DNA of 64,000 bases, from assembly GCA_029747015.1 (NCBI GenBank), contig JAKOGI010002967.1, forward strand, positions 1 through 64,000. The letters run 5' to 3'. Shown one piece after another: positions 11,726-21,990 of this stretch. The notes under the pieces were generated by a model. That model had not been told where the DNA came from and searched no databases. It worked only from the letters and a program-made list of their open reading frames with translations. Origin of the DNA: Carnegiea gigantea (Eukaryota; Streptophyta; Magnoliopsida; Caryophyllales; Cactaceae). A program made the position numbers and the translations under genes. The first letter of the stretch is position 1; each line of letters opens with the position of its first letter.

Positions 11726-11815
11726 TCTGAAATGGATAATGAAAAGTGTGATGATTCTGAAATGGAAAATAGAATGGTTAATGCCTCTGAAATGGATAAT
11801 AGAAGGCTCAATGCC
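11726..11815. repeat. 30 bp tandem repeat, three copies
   Basis: Units begin TCTGAAATGG at 11726, 11756 and 11786. The period is a multiple of three, so an open frame (11732-11929) passes through. I regard that frame as a by-product, because it has no start context or known domain. Confidence 0.85.
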
Positions 11816-13603
11816 ATGAGAGATGTTGTGAGGTTCATAAAAGTTCAAATAACCTCAGTTGATCCAATAGACACTAATTTGAGTCATTACTGTGCCCGCT
11901 TCTCAAATTTTATTTTCATGCTCACTTAACTCGGTTTTCAAACCCGAGTAAGCTTCTATATATAATCAAACTTGTTGAACTCACTACACTTTGTAATTTT
12001 CTTACAATATCTATAATTATATAGAATCTTCTGAAAATATTTTCAAATGTCACGATTTTTGTGTTCACTCATATTACCGTTTGATGGTCTGTATTAGAAA
12101 ATCCATATCTTTCACTCCCGACCTCCAAATAATATGTAAAACCCCAATATGAAAAGCTTATAATGTCCACTAAAACGTTTATTGATGACACAAGACATAA
12201 TTCACATAGTAAGGTCCCTAAAATTGGCCTAGAATACAACCATGCACAACTTCAGTCCAATTTGCGCAGTCGTAGCAAAATGACTATAACGTTTTCCATA
12301 GAACTCAAATTAAGGTGATTCAAAAGGCATGTGAAAGATAACTCATTGATCTATCCACATACAAAAAATCACAAATTTGTAATGAGCCAGTCAACACGAG
12401 TTGTTTCGTAAATTCTCCTGTTCAAATATGCTCCCAGTTTCGATGCATTCTGTGCAGTCTTCAGTAAATTGGTCAGAACTTTGTCCGCAGAACTCAAAAT
12501 TGAGTAATTCTAGAGCCTATTGAAATCTAATTCATTGGGCTATCCACCCACCAAAAATCATGAGTTTTCAATCTCCCATGAAATGCCAGTTTATTCATAA
12601 ACAGACCCCTATTTTGGGTCTATTTCCCAGCCCTAAATCACCTAGTTGCATCTTTTCTTCATGTAACCACCCACTAAAATCACTCTTTAATTCATCCAAA
12701 ACCACACCAACATTACCATAATCATTTATAATGATAAGGATTACAAAATCAAATACAAAATAATCCAAATCCATCACTTCAAACTTAAACTAGCATGATC
12801 ATGAACAATCTCAACTCCCACATGCTTTTATGTTTAATCAACACTTAACCACTTCAAAGATAACTCTTAGTCTTATCAAAGTAGCATGATTAATAACAAA
12901 AACAAATAAAAATAAGAATCAAAAACAAAAATTAGCATGGTAGGGATTAGAGATTACTCACTTGTTTGAAGAAGAAAAGAGGTTTAATGGTGTTTAGTAC
13001 TTGAGGGGGTGTGGGGGTTGGGTGGTGGCTGATTTAGTGGATGTAGGGTGGCTACCCTGATGGCTGTAGGGTGGCAGAATAGCAAGGAGAAAGGACAGTG
13101 GCAGCAACTGCCGTGGAGAAGAAAGGGAGAGAGAAGAGAAGAGCTTTGATATTTTGGTTGGTTTTTCACTTGGATGAAAATGATCCAAATTTTACTTGGT
13201 TGAAATTTAACCTCCCAAAATATCTTTTGCTAATCAAAATTAGGAGTAATGATGGTAATTAGCTAAACAAATAGATTAGGAACTTGTTGAGTTGAAATCT
13301 ACCTTAAATGAGCTCGGGTTCGGGAAAAAAAATCAAATCGGGTGCGATTAATTTAACAATTTTTTTCCCGAAGCTCGAAATTAAATATGTTGTCATGAAA
13401 AATAATTTAATCTTTTAAATCATAAATATCGAGGCCTACTATCAATTTGTCCGAAATTGTCCAGTAAATAAAACTCAAATTGCAAAATGCAGCCCAAAAT
13501 GAATTCCCCCAACCGGGATGCTTAACTAAGATAAATAAATGTGAAAAATTAATAAGAAAACTTAATTAAATAAATAAACATGATTTAGGGTCAGGCTATT
13601 ACA

Positions 13604-13617
13604 GCCTTCCCCACTTA
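13604..13617 (-). promoter_or_regulatory. Polypurine tract of G2
   Basis: On the minus strand the sequence AAGTGGGGAAGGC directly precedes the 3' LTR start TGTAATAGCC. Just before it is the end of the pol frame, FEDETL and a stop, the same tail as in element G4 (about 53735-53770). Confidence 0.85.
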
Positions 13618-13629
13618 AAGAGTTTCGTC

Positions 13630-14500
13630 CTCAAAACTTATGAACTTTGTCAAAACATGCAAGGTTATTTCAAATAAGTATGGGCACTTGGCTTTCACAT
13701 GCTTCTCAGTTTGTCAAGTAGCTTCTGAGGAGGTATCATTTACCCAAAGTAATTTGGTTAAAAATATCTGCTTAATGCTTAACTGCTTAATCCTGTGATA
13801 TAACATCTGAACTGGGTGCTCTTGAAAACACAAGATTCCCAATGATTGCAATAGATTTGATTATGACAGCGTTGTTAGGATCTAAAATGTATCGGCTGAA
13901 TTGTGAGGTAAGAAACACGTTATGCACGTGTTTGAGTTATATAGGCAGATTTGGTAGACAAGTTATGGGATTCAACTTTTCAATGAACTTGTACGGTCCA
14001 ATAGATATAGGCCTCAGTTTAGTTCACAGTTCAACCTCCTTATACCCTTAGGTGGCGAAACTTTCTAAAAAATCTTCTCATATATCAGAAATTCTAGGAA
14101 TCTCATTCTTTTATCAACATAGCTTTTCTCTCGGTTCCAATGGTATGTTTTCAAGAGTCTTCTGAGATATGTCCCCTTATTGAATGTTGAAGAAGATCTT
14201 TATGACCCAAAAGATGATTTTGTTATCAATGACTGCTGTCATTTTACCCTGATGTTTCATGTAAGATTTTCTACTGGTGCTATCACAACATCGACCACTG
14301 GAGTTCCATCGTTTCTTCAAATGCACATGTTGGTCGTAGGTCGTAAGGTACTACAGGCGCCAACTTAGAAGAGTTGATCCATTGATATTTTTAGATGCTT
14401 GCCCATCTGTTTCAGGATGACAAGAACTGTAAAAGTGCAATCTAGTTCTAAAGGCTTTTTGAAATGCTTGCCATAACAGGCTTGAAATCTCGGATCTCAA
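13630..14500 (-). pseudogene. G2 integrase C-terminus and chromodomain remnant
   Basis: On the minus strand, about 14060-13890 encodes a stretch like the Gypsy integrase C-terminal module (LRPISIGPYKFIEKLNPI, then a frameshifted VHNVF). About 13765-13640 encodes a chromodomain-like tail with LLWVNDTSSEAT followed by a stop where the domain normally has Trp, then KHVKAKCPYLFEI. A chromodomain would target integration to marked chromatin. Several frameshifts and stops show the gene is dead. The integrase core between 14060 and 14500 is too decayed for me to place its catalytic residues. Confidence 0.75.
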
Positions 14501-14879
14501 TCATATGCTATATCTAAGGGAATCCCATGACAAAGTCCATGCGCCTCCATTAGGGAGGGCTGTAAGATTCAGTTGAACATTCGCCATTCTATGCGGCACT
14601 AATTGAATGTCTAAGTCCTCAAGCTCTTTTAAGAGATTCAGTTGAGCAATTACTATAGTAAACACGGTATGTTGTGCCTTCCTATTCAGGGCATCTACCA
14701 CAACATTTTCCTTTCTTGGTTGACATTGGATCTGCCACAACTGATGTTTCATGTTGACTGAGCTTCTTTTGTGAGAAAACGTACTTCAAGCTTTGATGAT
14801 CAGTATTGATTTTACATGGTACTCTATATAAGTAATGTCTCCAAATTTTCACTGCAAAAACTACAGCTGCTAACTTCAT
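14501..14879 (-). pseudogene. G2 RNase H domain remnant
   Basis: Two overlapping minus frames (14879-14682 and 14752-14501) together show the Gypsy RNase H C-terminal part: KLAAVVFAVKIWRHYLYRV, INTDHQSLKYVFSQKKL, then RKENVVVDALNRKAQH. A frameshift lies at about 14690-14750. The order RT (right) to RNase H to integrase (left) agrees with the element's minus orientation. Confidence 0.87.
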
Positions 14880-15099
14880 ATCATGGGTGGGTAATCCTTC
14901 TCATAAGGCTTGAGTTGTTGGGAGGCATAAGCCACTAGTTTAATCTTCTTGCTAGCTTTATAGCTTTCTTCAACAAATTGGTCTGGGAGGACAATATTTG
15001 TCAAATCCTTCCTTAACTCGATAATTCCCTACTAAACTCAAACAGTTTCTAATCTCAGTGCATTGGTGGGTCTTGAGCACTTTGTAACTGCTTTCACCT

Positions 15100-15770
15100 T
15101 TTGCAAATTAACCTTAAGCTCTTCCTTTGAAACCATATGTTCCAAAAATACCATTGCTTCCAACAATACTCATGCTTCTTGTATTTGCTATGTAATTGAT
15201 GTTCCTTCAAGGTCTATAACACTGTCCTCAAATGAACAATATACTCATCTTTATCCTTGGAGTATTTCAAGATATCTTTTATGAACACCACCACAACTTG
15301 TCTAGATATGGTCTGAAACTCTATTCATAAGATCCGTAAAGGCTGCGGGGCCATTGATTAGGCCAAAAGGCATCACAATGAATTTATCATGAGCCAAACA
15401 GGGTCCATAGTGTGGTTTTGGTAATGTCTTCAGGTATAATCCTAAGTTGATGGTACCCTGAACTCAAATCAATCTTAGATAAGACTCATGTCCCCTGTAA
15501 TTGATCAGTCATCTACTTGGGGCGATGGGTATTTGGTTTTGATGGTGATCTTGTTCCGCTCCCTGAAATCAATGCATAACCTCAAGGTTCCATTCTTTTT
15601 CTTTACAAACAGAACTGGGCATCCCATGGTGGCACACTTAGATGGTTTGATAAATCTCTTCTGCGATAACTCCTTTAATTGAAACTTTAGTTCTTTAAGC
15701 TCAATTGAGGCTATACGATATGGGATTTTTGAGATAGGTTAGGCACCAGGGATTAATTCAATCTTAAAAT
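15100..15770 (-). pseudogene. G2 reverse transcriptase remnant
   Basis: On the minus strand the RT start is readable at 15770-15540: IELIPGA, a stop, [11 protein letters not shown], then [20 protein letters not shown]. Further left come SSGYHQLR (about 15455) and fragments of the palm (for example AFWPNQWP near 15360). No intact YxDD box was found. Multiple stops and frame changes are present. Confidence 0.82.
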
Positions 15771-15940
15771 CACTTTCTCTTGGGAGGAAAAATCCCGATA
15801 GTTTTTCAGGAAAACATCTTTAAATTTACAAACTATAGGGATATCTTCTGCTTGTTCGTCCTTAGGTTGATTGTTAATAGCATAACACCAATACACAGTA
15901 TATCCTTGTCATAAGAGCTCACTTGTTTTCATAATAGAAT

Positions 15941-16306
15941 TTAAAGGACAAGATTTTTCCCCTCTTTGCCCATGAAACATAATTTTCTCCCTTGTTCATC
16001 TCTTGAAATAACTTTGGGGCCACTACAACCTATTTTGACCCCATAAGTACACAACGATCTCATTTCCAAAATGATATCAAAGTCTAATGAGTCAAATTGA
16101 ATCAGAACTCTAGGGAAAACTATCCTACCAATCGTAATTGAAACAAATTTATGAGAGGTAGAACACTCAACTCTAGAGTCGTTAGATAACTTGATTCCAT
16201 AATTGGTTTCTGCCTCCTTATTCTCAAGGTTCACTTGCATGGCAGATCGTGTGAATATAAATGAATGAGTGGCAACTGAATCAATCAATATACAAAATGG
16301 TTTCAA
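15941..16306 (-). pseudogene. G2 protease region remnant
   Basis: This minus-strand open frame of 121 residues shows the Gypsy protease pattern: the active site reads LIDSVATHSFI where the family has DSGATHSFI, and FDIILEM stands for FDVILGM. The Gly to Val change next to the catalytic Asp and the Gly to Glu change in the flap region would probably inactivate it. The preceding sequence (about 16400-16310) resembles a gag-protease linker ending in VVTGT. Confidence 0.85.
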
Positions 16307-16399
16307 AATTAGAGGCGAGTTCCAGTAACTACTGCACCAGAGGTGGCAGTATCCTTCTTGCTCAACGCATACGACCTTCCTACAGCTACGGGCCTCGCA

Positions 16400-18104
16400 G
16401 ATGGGAGCCTGTGTCTATAACCTTCAATCTTCAGGAACTGGCAGCAATAAAGTGCCCTGGGCTACTGCACCATATGTATTTGTTAGTTTTCACTTGGCAA
16501 TCCGGAGTGGCATAGTTCGTTCTTCTGCAATTATGTGCCAAGTGAAGTCAGGCCTTGAGGGTCTATTCTTAATAGTATTTCATCAAATATTGGTTTCATC
16601 AGTTAGATAAAATGTTCCAATGTTCACCCTTTTATCCCCAGGGATCTCTATTACAGTGAAAACTTTCTCCACTCCTTGAATCCATTCTTAAGGTTCCACT
16701 GGGTCATACTTTCACTATAGAGTTCTTCAGTATGAATCAGTTGAAGATAGTTTTCCAAGGGGCAGTAACCCATCAAAATTTCTCACTGATGTAATCCAAA
16801 TGCATGGCAAAGATTTTGATTGTCAAACTTAAGCTTTATGCAAGTGATCTTCAACAGGAAACTGAGGTTGAATCAGCCAAAAAGGTAGACACATTGCATT
16901 CCCCTTAGCAATGGATTCCACAAGTTTGATAATAACCAACCTTTATACATAGTGTAGTTAAGATCTACCTTCTATTCAAGTGTGCTACAAAATTATTATC
17001 TATTGACATGGGTGCAACGTAATCATAATCCAGCTACCAGCAGCAATTGAGCTCTCAAAATAGGAAAAAGTGACCAAAACTGAAGAAGATGTAACATAAG
17101 AGTGAATGATGATGCAACTGGATGGGGAGACGCCATAAGAACAAAAAGATGAAGCCCCTGGTCAAAGTGAGGAGTATCCAATAGTTGATAATCCAACAAG
17201 GACAATGATAGATGATATGTTACCAGAAGGCGTAGTGAAATATTTTCTAGAGTAATGTCTAATTCACAAATAGAGGTAGAATTAATGGACTGCTTATAAG
17301 AGTTTGGGTAATTTAAGTAAGTCTTGAATTGCAATGGATTGAAGCAAAATGTCTCTCTAATGTGTCCTTGGTTTCTCTTATATGGAATCATCGATAGTTA
17401 ATGGTTTCAAAACTTATGTACCATAGAACAAGCCTCTCCAAAATCCTATAATTCAGGGGATATTACATCAAGAACCCCCATATAGCTCACTTAGATGAAA
17501 TTCGAGAGTTACAGAAGAAAATATCTGCAATCAATGAAGCATATTGAAGTAATTGCCACTTGGATCCAAGAAATGCACAAAATGACACCCATAATATAAG
17601 GAAATATAAGCTCAAATTGTATGTATCCACTTGACTTGAACAGTCTGTACTATCAGACTTCTAGGCTAAATTTCATTAACCACTGGTCTCCAAATATGCT
17701 GCAATATGGGTCATTGGAAAGCTTACTTTTTATACTTTGACATAAACTAACTAAACATCTCTATCTGATGGAATGCATAGGCTGCAAGTGGACTAAACTC
17801 AGACCTTATGCATTAGGATTCTGCCCAATTTGCAGACTTTGACTTGTCCAGCAGTTTTGAATAACCAAGTGACCTCCAATCCACTTGAAGCTTGTTTCAT
17901 ATGAAAGATATCTCCTAACCTTAAATTCAGGATAGGAAACCCTTGCGTAAATTATGTTGATCATGGACAAAAGTTACTTCAAAGTCGGTCCTTGTGCAAT
18001 GATCAAAACTATCAAGTTGATTAAACTTGTATATTCTGCCCATACTTGGTTTTCCCTATGCATTTAACCTCAAAATGAGTCAAGGGCCTTTCATAGGACA
18101 CATC
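16400..18104 (-). other. G2 gag/leader region, too decayed to read
   Basis: By position this should hold gag and the 5' leader. A possible zinc-knuckle remnant (WCSSPGHFIAAS) is at about 16480-16430 on minus. The rest has no clear coding signal. The part from about 17500 to 18100 reads like LTR-type filler (short phrases similar in style to 12240-12580). Confidence 0.45.
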
Positions 18105-18360
18105 TGTAACAACCCCCAACCCTAGGGCTACGAGTGTTAGTGATTCTAAAATTTCTGGGGCGAAACGGACAGAGTTTCACCTGCAAACTAGCCATTTTTC
18201 AGGCTTAAAGCCTTACATCACATCCCCTGCATTGAATAGAAGTATAAAAGGATATCAAATCAAGCTCAACGGCTACACACCGGAGATCATAACTCTACGG
18301 GCTACATGCCTGGAGTACAAGGGTTTACATCCCAAAAATAAACAATTCCAGCTAAAAGGA
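18105..18360. repeat. LTR-end-like repeat, shared in inverted form with 53250-53558
   Basis: It starts TGTAACAACCCCC on plus and aligns over about 250 bp with the reverse complement of 53558 down to about 53250 inside G4. Shared phrases include GGCTTAAAGCCTTACAT / GGCTTAAAACCTTACAT and CATAACTCTACGGGC. The TGTAAC terminus suggests an LTR 3' end of a third Gypsy family, truncated. I did not find its partner end or a target duplication. Confidence 0.7.
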
Positions 18361-18654
18361 TGATATACCATTCAGATGCATGGCTCATATGACCATACTT
18401 ACCTAAATGCATTGGAGCACCATCAACTTGTTATTCAAAATCTCCGTCAAATCTGCTGCTTGAGATCAAACTATACATACTTTATATGGATCAATCTGAC
18501 AAAGAAGAATATATGAGTAGAATATGTGTGAGATAAGCAGACATTACCAGTGCCACAAATCTCTAAGGACATCATAATAATCCTCAGTTCTCACTAACCA
18601 ATTTCTCAGTATCTTAACTCCATACTCTAAATCCCATAAAGAAAATCTCAACTT

Positions 18655-18667
18655 GGCTCTGATACCA
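18655..18667 (-). promoter_or_regulatory. Primer-binding site of G2
   Basis: The minus strand reads TGGTATCAGAGCC, a perfect match to the plant initiator Met tRNA primer site, four bases inside the LTR edge at 18672. Confidence 0.92.
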
Positions 18668-18671
18668 AATC

Positions 18672-19128
18672 TGCAACACCCCTAAATTAAACATGATTCA
18701 CTATTTGTATTTTCCTTAATAATCCTTCAATTATAATCTGATAAACCCAATGATAGGGGCGTTACCGCCGTCTAAAAAGGACAAGGCTTGAAACATGAGT
18801 ACTATAAATAACATAGTTGAGCATAACCTCAAACATATACATGCACACCTGATCAATCCATATATAATCAACACCTGATCAATCCATATATAATCAACTG
18901 TTAATCAATATAAGGTTTTAAACCATAGTAAAAATAATTCACCATGTAATCTGCATCTCCATCCACTGAAGAATTCAATGTACAGCTTTAAAGTATGCAT
19001 ATATTGGATTACTTCTTATCCATCCGGATTTTCTTGCTTCACTTATCTCTTCAACTGATTTGTTAGCATTGAGGGATTATTAAGGAAAATATAAACAGTG
19101 AATCATGTTTAATTTGGGGGGCGTTATA
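18672..19128 (-). repeat. Rearranged 5' LTR of G2: truncated LTR plus inverted LTR end
   Basis: Bases 18672-19071 align to 10474-10905 (the U5-side end of the LTR). At a shared TGAGGGA the sequence switches to an inverted copy of the same end (19072-19128), finishing GGGGCGTTATA against the target duplication GTTTA. The remaining 2.7 kb of LTR, including U3, is absent. The block therefore forms a fold-back with about 57 bp arms. Confidence 0.88.
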
Positions 19129-19133
19129 GTTTA

Positions 19134-20356
19134 GACTCATTATTCTCAGTGACTATTAGGGTCATATTGATTATAGAATCATTTTATTGTATAACACTAT
19201 TTATGAACTTCAACAATTAGAGGTTGTTATCATTTATCCCCCTTCGCAGCCATTTCATCTAAAACTTTTCTTTGAGCATCTAAGTGGCAACTATTTCAAA
19301 TGTTGTCCTCATTAGTAGTTTAGGAGGTACATGCAATGCCTAAACATTATTGAAAGTAATTTTATTTAATCAAAGCAAAAATAAAATGTGACTTTAATAG
19401 CTTCTGTGTCATGCTGCATAACCAAAGGACATGTAAGACAATTATTTCCATTGACAAAGCAAGTCATGTCCAAAAACACATTCTCAAACTTTAGAAAAAA
19501 ATTTTATAATAGGATACTTATAAGTTATTCAAAATGAAAAGTGATAGAGCTATCAACTATTTAATTATCCCCTGAAGTAAGAAAGACATTTAAAAAGTGA
19601 CAATAAAATTCTCAACATAATACAGTCAATCACATAAAAAACACTTTAAGTGAAATTCATTTTATTTTGAAAATGAGACAAAGAGACTAAAACGCACACA
19701 ACTCTAGATAACCCAACTTTAAAGGATGACTTCCTAAACGGATAAGGAATAACAAAACACGTGTAGAAAGATCTATGGTGATCATATGGATAGTGAAAAA
19801 TAAACAATAGGCAATATGGGCATCCATGATAATGAAAACGGTTGAAATCAGTAATACATGCTTTGATAAAAGTTGATAGCTTCAATGAAAAGATTGACAT
19901 GAACTATACTTTGATAGTTAGCTGATAGAATATTGTTTCTCTAGAAAGGGCATGCTTTGATTAAAATCTTTAGGGATTCTAGATTGATAGATATTCTCTT
20001 TAGGGTATAAATAGAGAAGAGAGTAGAAAGGATATATAATGGTGGATGTTTAAGTTTGAGGTCTTTTAAGGCTACTTATAGAGGAAGGAATGTCAGTTTT
20101 CCTGCGGTTACAACAAGCCCAAAAGTTAAAATTACTACAAGTTATTCATGGGTATCAAGGGAGTTATTTCATCAATTATTAATGCCTTAACCCTTCATTT
20201 TAACACATTAAACATGGACATTGACGAAGCAACTAGCAATAGCCTTCGTCTTTATTATTGTGTATTTTTATTTTTATTTATTCTAAAATTGCAAATCACT
20301 CGAGCCCATTGGCTATATGGCCGGTGGTAAACTACATATCCAAAATATATAGTCCC
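19134..20356. other. Unassigned DNA between G2 and G3
   Basis: No gene, repeat end or RNA could be supported. Open frames are short and have no known domain. On the far side of G3 this sequence continues at 27697. Confidence 0.45.
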
Positions 20357-20361
20357 CTTCC

Positions 20362-21990
20362 TGATGTATGTCTCAAGGGAAAGGAGCCCAAAGAATCACA
20401 CACCAAAAAGGGAAGCAAGAAACCAAGTATATGTCACGGGTAGGGGAGGCACGGTCGTGCCTGGTAGCACGGTCTAATCGTGCCAAAGTTCGGTCCCACA
20501 ACAATGAAAGCTGGAAAATGAAGAACTGAAGTGGCACGGTCGTGCCTTTCAGCACGGGGGGACCGTGCCAATATTTTGCCCGGCCGTGCTTAGGAATGCT
20601 CTTTTGCACGGTTTGGCAAGGTTTTGTGTTTGCTTGTTTTACAAGGCCTTTTGTGGGGTTCCAATGCTTGGCTTTGGCTAACTGGAGAAGTGGGAAGGTA
20701 GTAGTATTGAGAATGAATGGTGAAGATTCAAGGCAAAGGATTATAAGCTCAAAAGATTAAGCTAATAACCAAACCTTAAACCCGGTTGTTATGAATGAGA
20801 TTAAGATAGACTAAGCTTTGAATGGATACAGAAACACCACCACTCATAAGCTTAGAGCCCTTAATCTTGATTAAGATACAGAATACACCACTTAATCAAG
20901 GTTAAGACTTGACTTGAACACCACCTTAATTGGCTAGATTAAGGATAAGCAAGCAAGGTTTAGCAAAGTAAGAAAGCAATGCTCTCAACTTCTTCTTTGA
21001 TTTAATCTGAGTTGTGTCCTACAAAATGGAAAGTGAGGGCTTATATACTCAGCAGAGGAAGGCAAGCAAGTAAGCACACAACCAACCAAGCACACACCTA
21101 GCCTTTCCTTAGCAAGTAGGAAAGGTATTAGGACTAAGCTAATCCGATTTAGCATAACCGGTACAATCAAGCTCTTCAAATTACATCCAAATCAAAAGGA
21201 AAACAATACTAATGACTTGGATTACATTATACAACTCTTTCTAAGCCTGATTGAAGAAGATCTCAGCAAACCAATCACAAAAGCAAAGCTGAAAAGGTGA
21301 AGTGCTTTACGGCTAGCCAATGGCATTCAAGAACACAATATCTTGTCTTTGCTTCCTCATTGGCCGTTCTTTTCAAGGTTGCAGCTCATCATGGACTCTT
21401 TGGAAGGTGTGCCCAGCCTTGTAAGATGTGCCATGTCAGTTGGAGAGGAGAAAACCCAATGGAGAAGGCAAAATAAAACCGGGTGTCAAACTGGGTCCTT
21501 GGAACAGTTTTAGCCGGTTTTTGGGACTGAATGTAATCTTAACAAAAGTGGTGATAATTGTGATTGTAAACATGGGGGAAAAGTTTAGGATGTCTATAAA
21601 CCCCCCCCATCCAAGAGATTAAGGTTAAACATGGTTTAGATGGCCTAACCAGCTTCAAACTTTAAACCGCGCAGATTAGGAGCAAATCTGACCGGTTTTG
21701 GAAATGGCTTTGAATCTCCCCTTAAACGTGTGTGTGACCAAAATGTAATGCTTGGACATGTTAGGGGACTTCTTAAGGATCTCCAAAATGCAAAAATAAA
21801 GGACATAAGCCACCATCTGGCTTAGGAAATCAGATACACAAAACCGGGTAATTTCAGGATGTCCAACCCGTGTGTATCTCCTTGAATGTCTTGGACTTTC
21901 TGGACCATGGCTTGAACTTTGGAGCTAGTAATGGACCTTGGATGACTTGGGGGATCCCCCTCATTGTTACTGGTGGTGGGGACTGCATCA
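20362..21990 (-). repeat. 3' LTR of G3
   Basis: On plus it starts TGATGTATGTCTC and ends GACTGCATCA. The final 169 bases on the inner side are also coding (C-terminus of pol). It contains the GC-rich palindrome cluster at 20448-20630. A C run at about 21601 differs in length from the other LTR. Confidence 0.95.
20448..20630. repeat. Cluster of GCACGGTCGTGC palindromes in the LTR
   Basis: GGCACGGTCGTGCC occurs at 20448-20461 and 20533-20546, with further half sites (AGCACGGT ... CGTGCC, GGACCGTGCC, GGCCGTGC, TTGCACGG) up to about 20630. The same cluster is at 26150-26330 in the other LTR. It is a CpG-dense island in AT-rich sequence. Its role is unknown; a hairpin or protein-binding site is possible. 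Confidence 0.8.

Larger units (their letters stand above)
10474..13603 (-). repeat. 3' LTR of G2 (3.1 kb)
   Basis: On the plus strand it starts TGTAACGCCCCC and ends GGCTATTACA; the polypurine tract adjoins at 13604. It contains a 26 bp tandem repeat (three copies, 10647-10724), a 41 bp duplication (from 11521 and 11562), a 30 bp triple repeat (11726-11815), and a G/GGT-rich block at 12990-13140. The first 430 bases align to the shortened right LTR at 18672-19071. Open frames inside it have no recognisable domain. Confidence 0.88.
10474..19128 (-). mobile_element. Ty3/Gypsy chromovirus G2 (Tekay/Del-like), with abnormal 5' end
   Basis: This minus-strand element of 8655 bp has exact target duplications GTTTA at 10469-10473 and 19129-19133. 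The left side is a 3.1 kb LTR (10474-13603). The internal region encodes, in order from right to left, protease, RT, RNase H, integrase and a chromodomain remnant. On the right, the primer-binding site is followed by only about 400 bp of LTR and then an inverted copy of the LTR end, so both element ends carry the same LTR terminus. Lineage is inferred from the chromodomain, the Met-tRNA primer site and the protein tail FEDETL before the polypurine tract. Confidence 0.9.

Noticed and set aside
17023..17391. Minus-strand frame of 122 codons in G2
   Set aside because: It lies where gag would be, but the translation shows no gag motif.
20373..20760. Frames repeated at 26076-26463
   Set aside because: These are the same LTR sequence of G3 in two places, not a gene pair.
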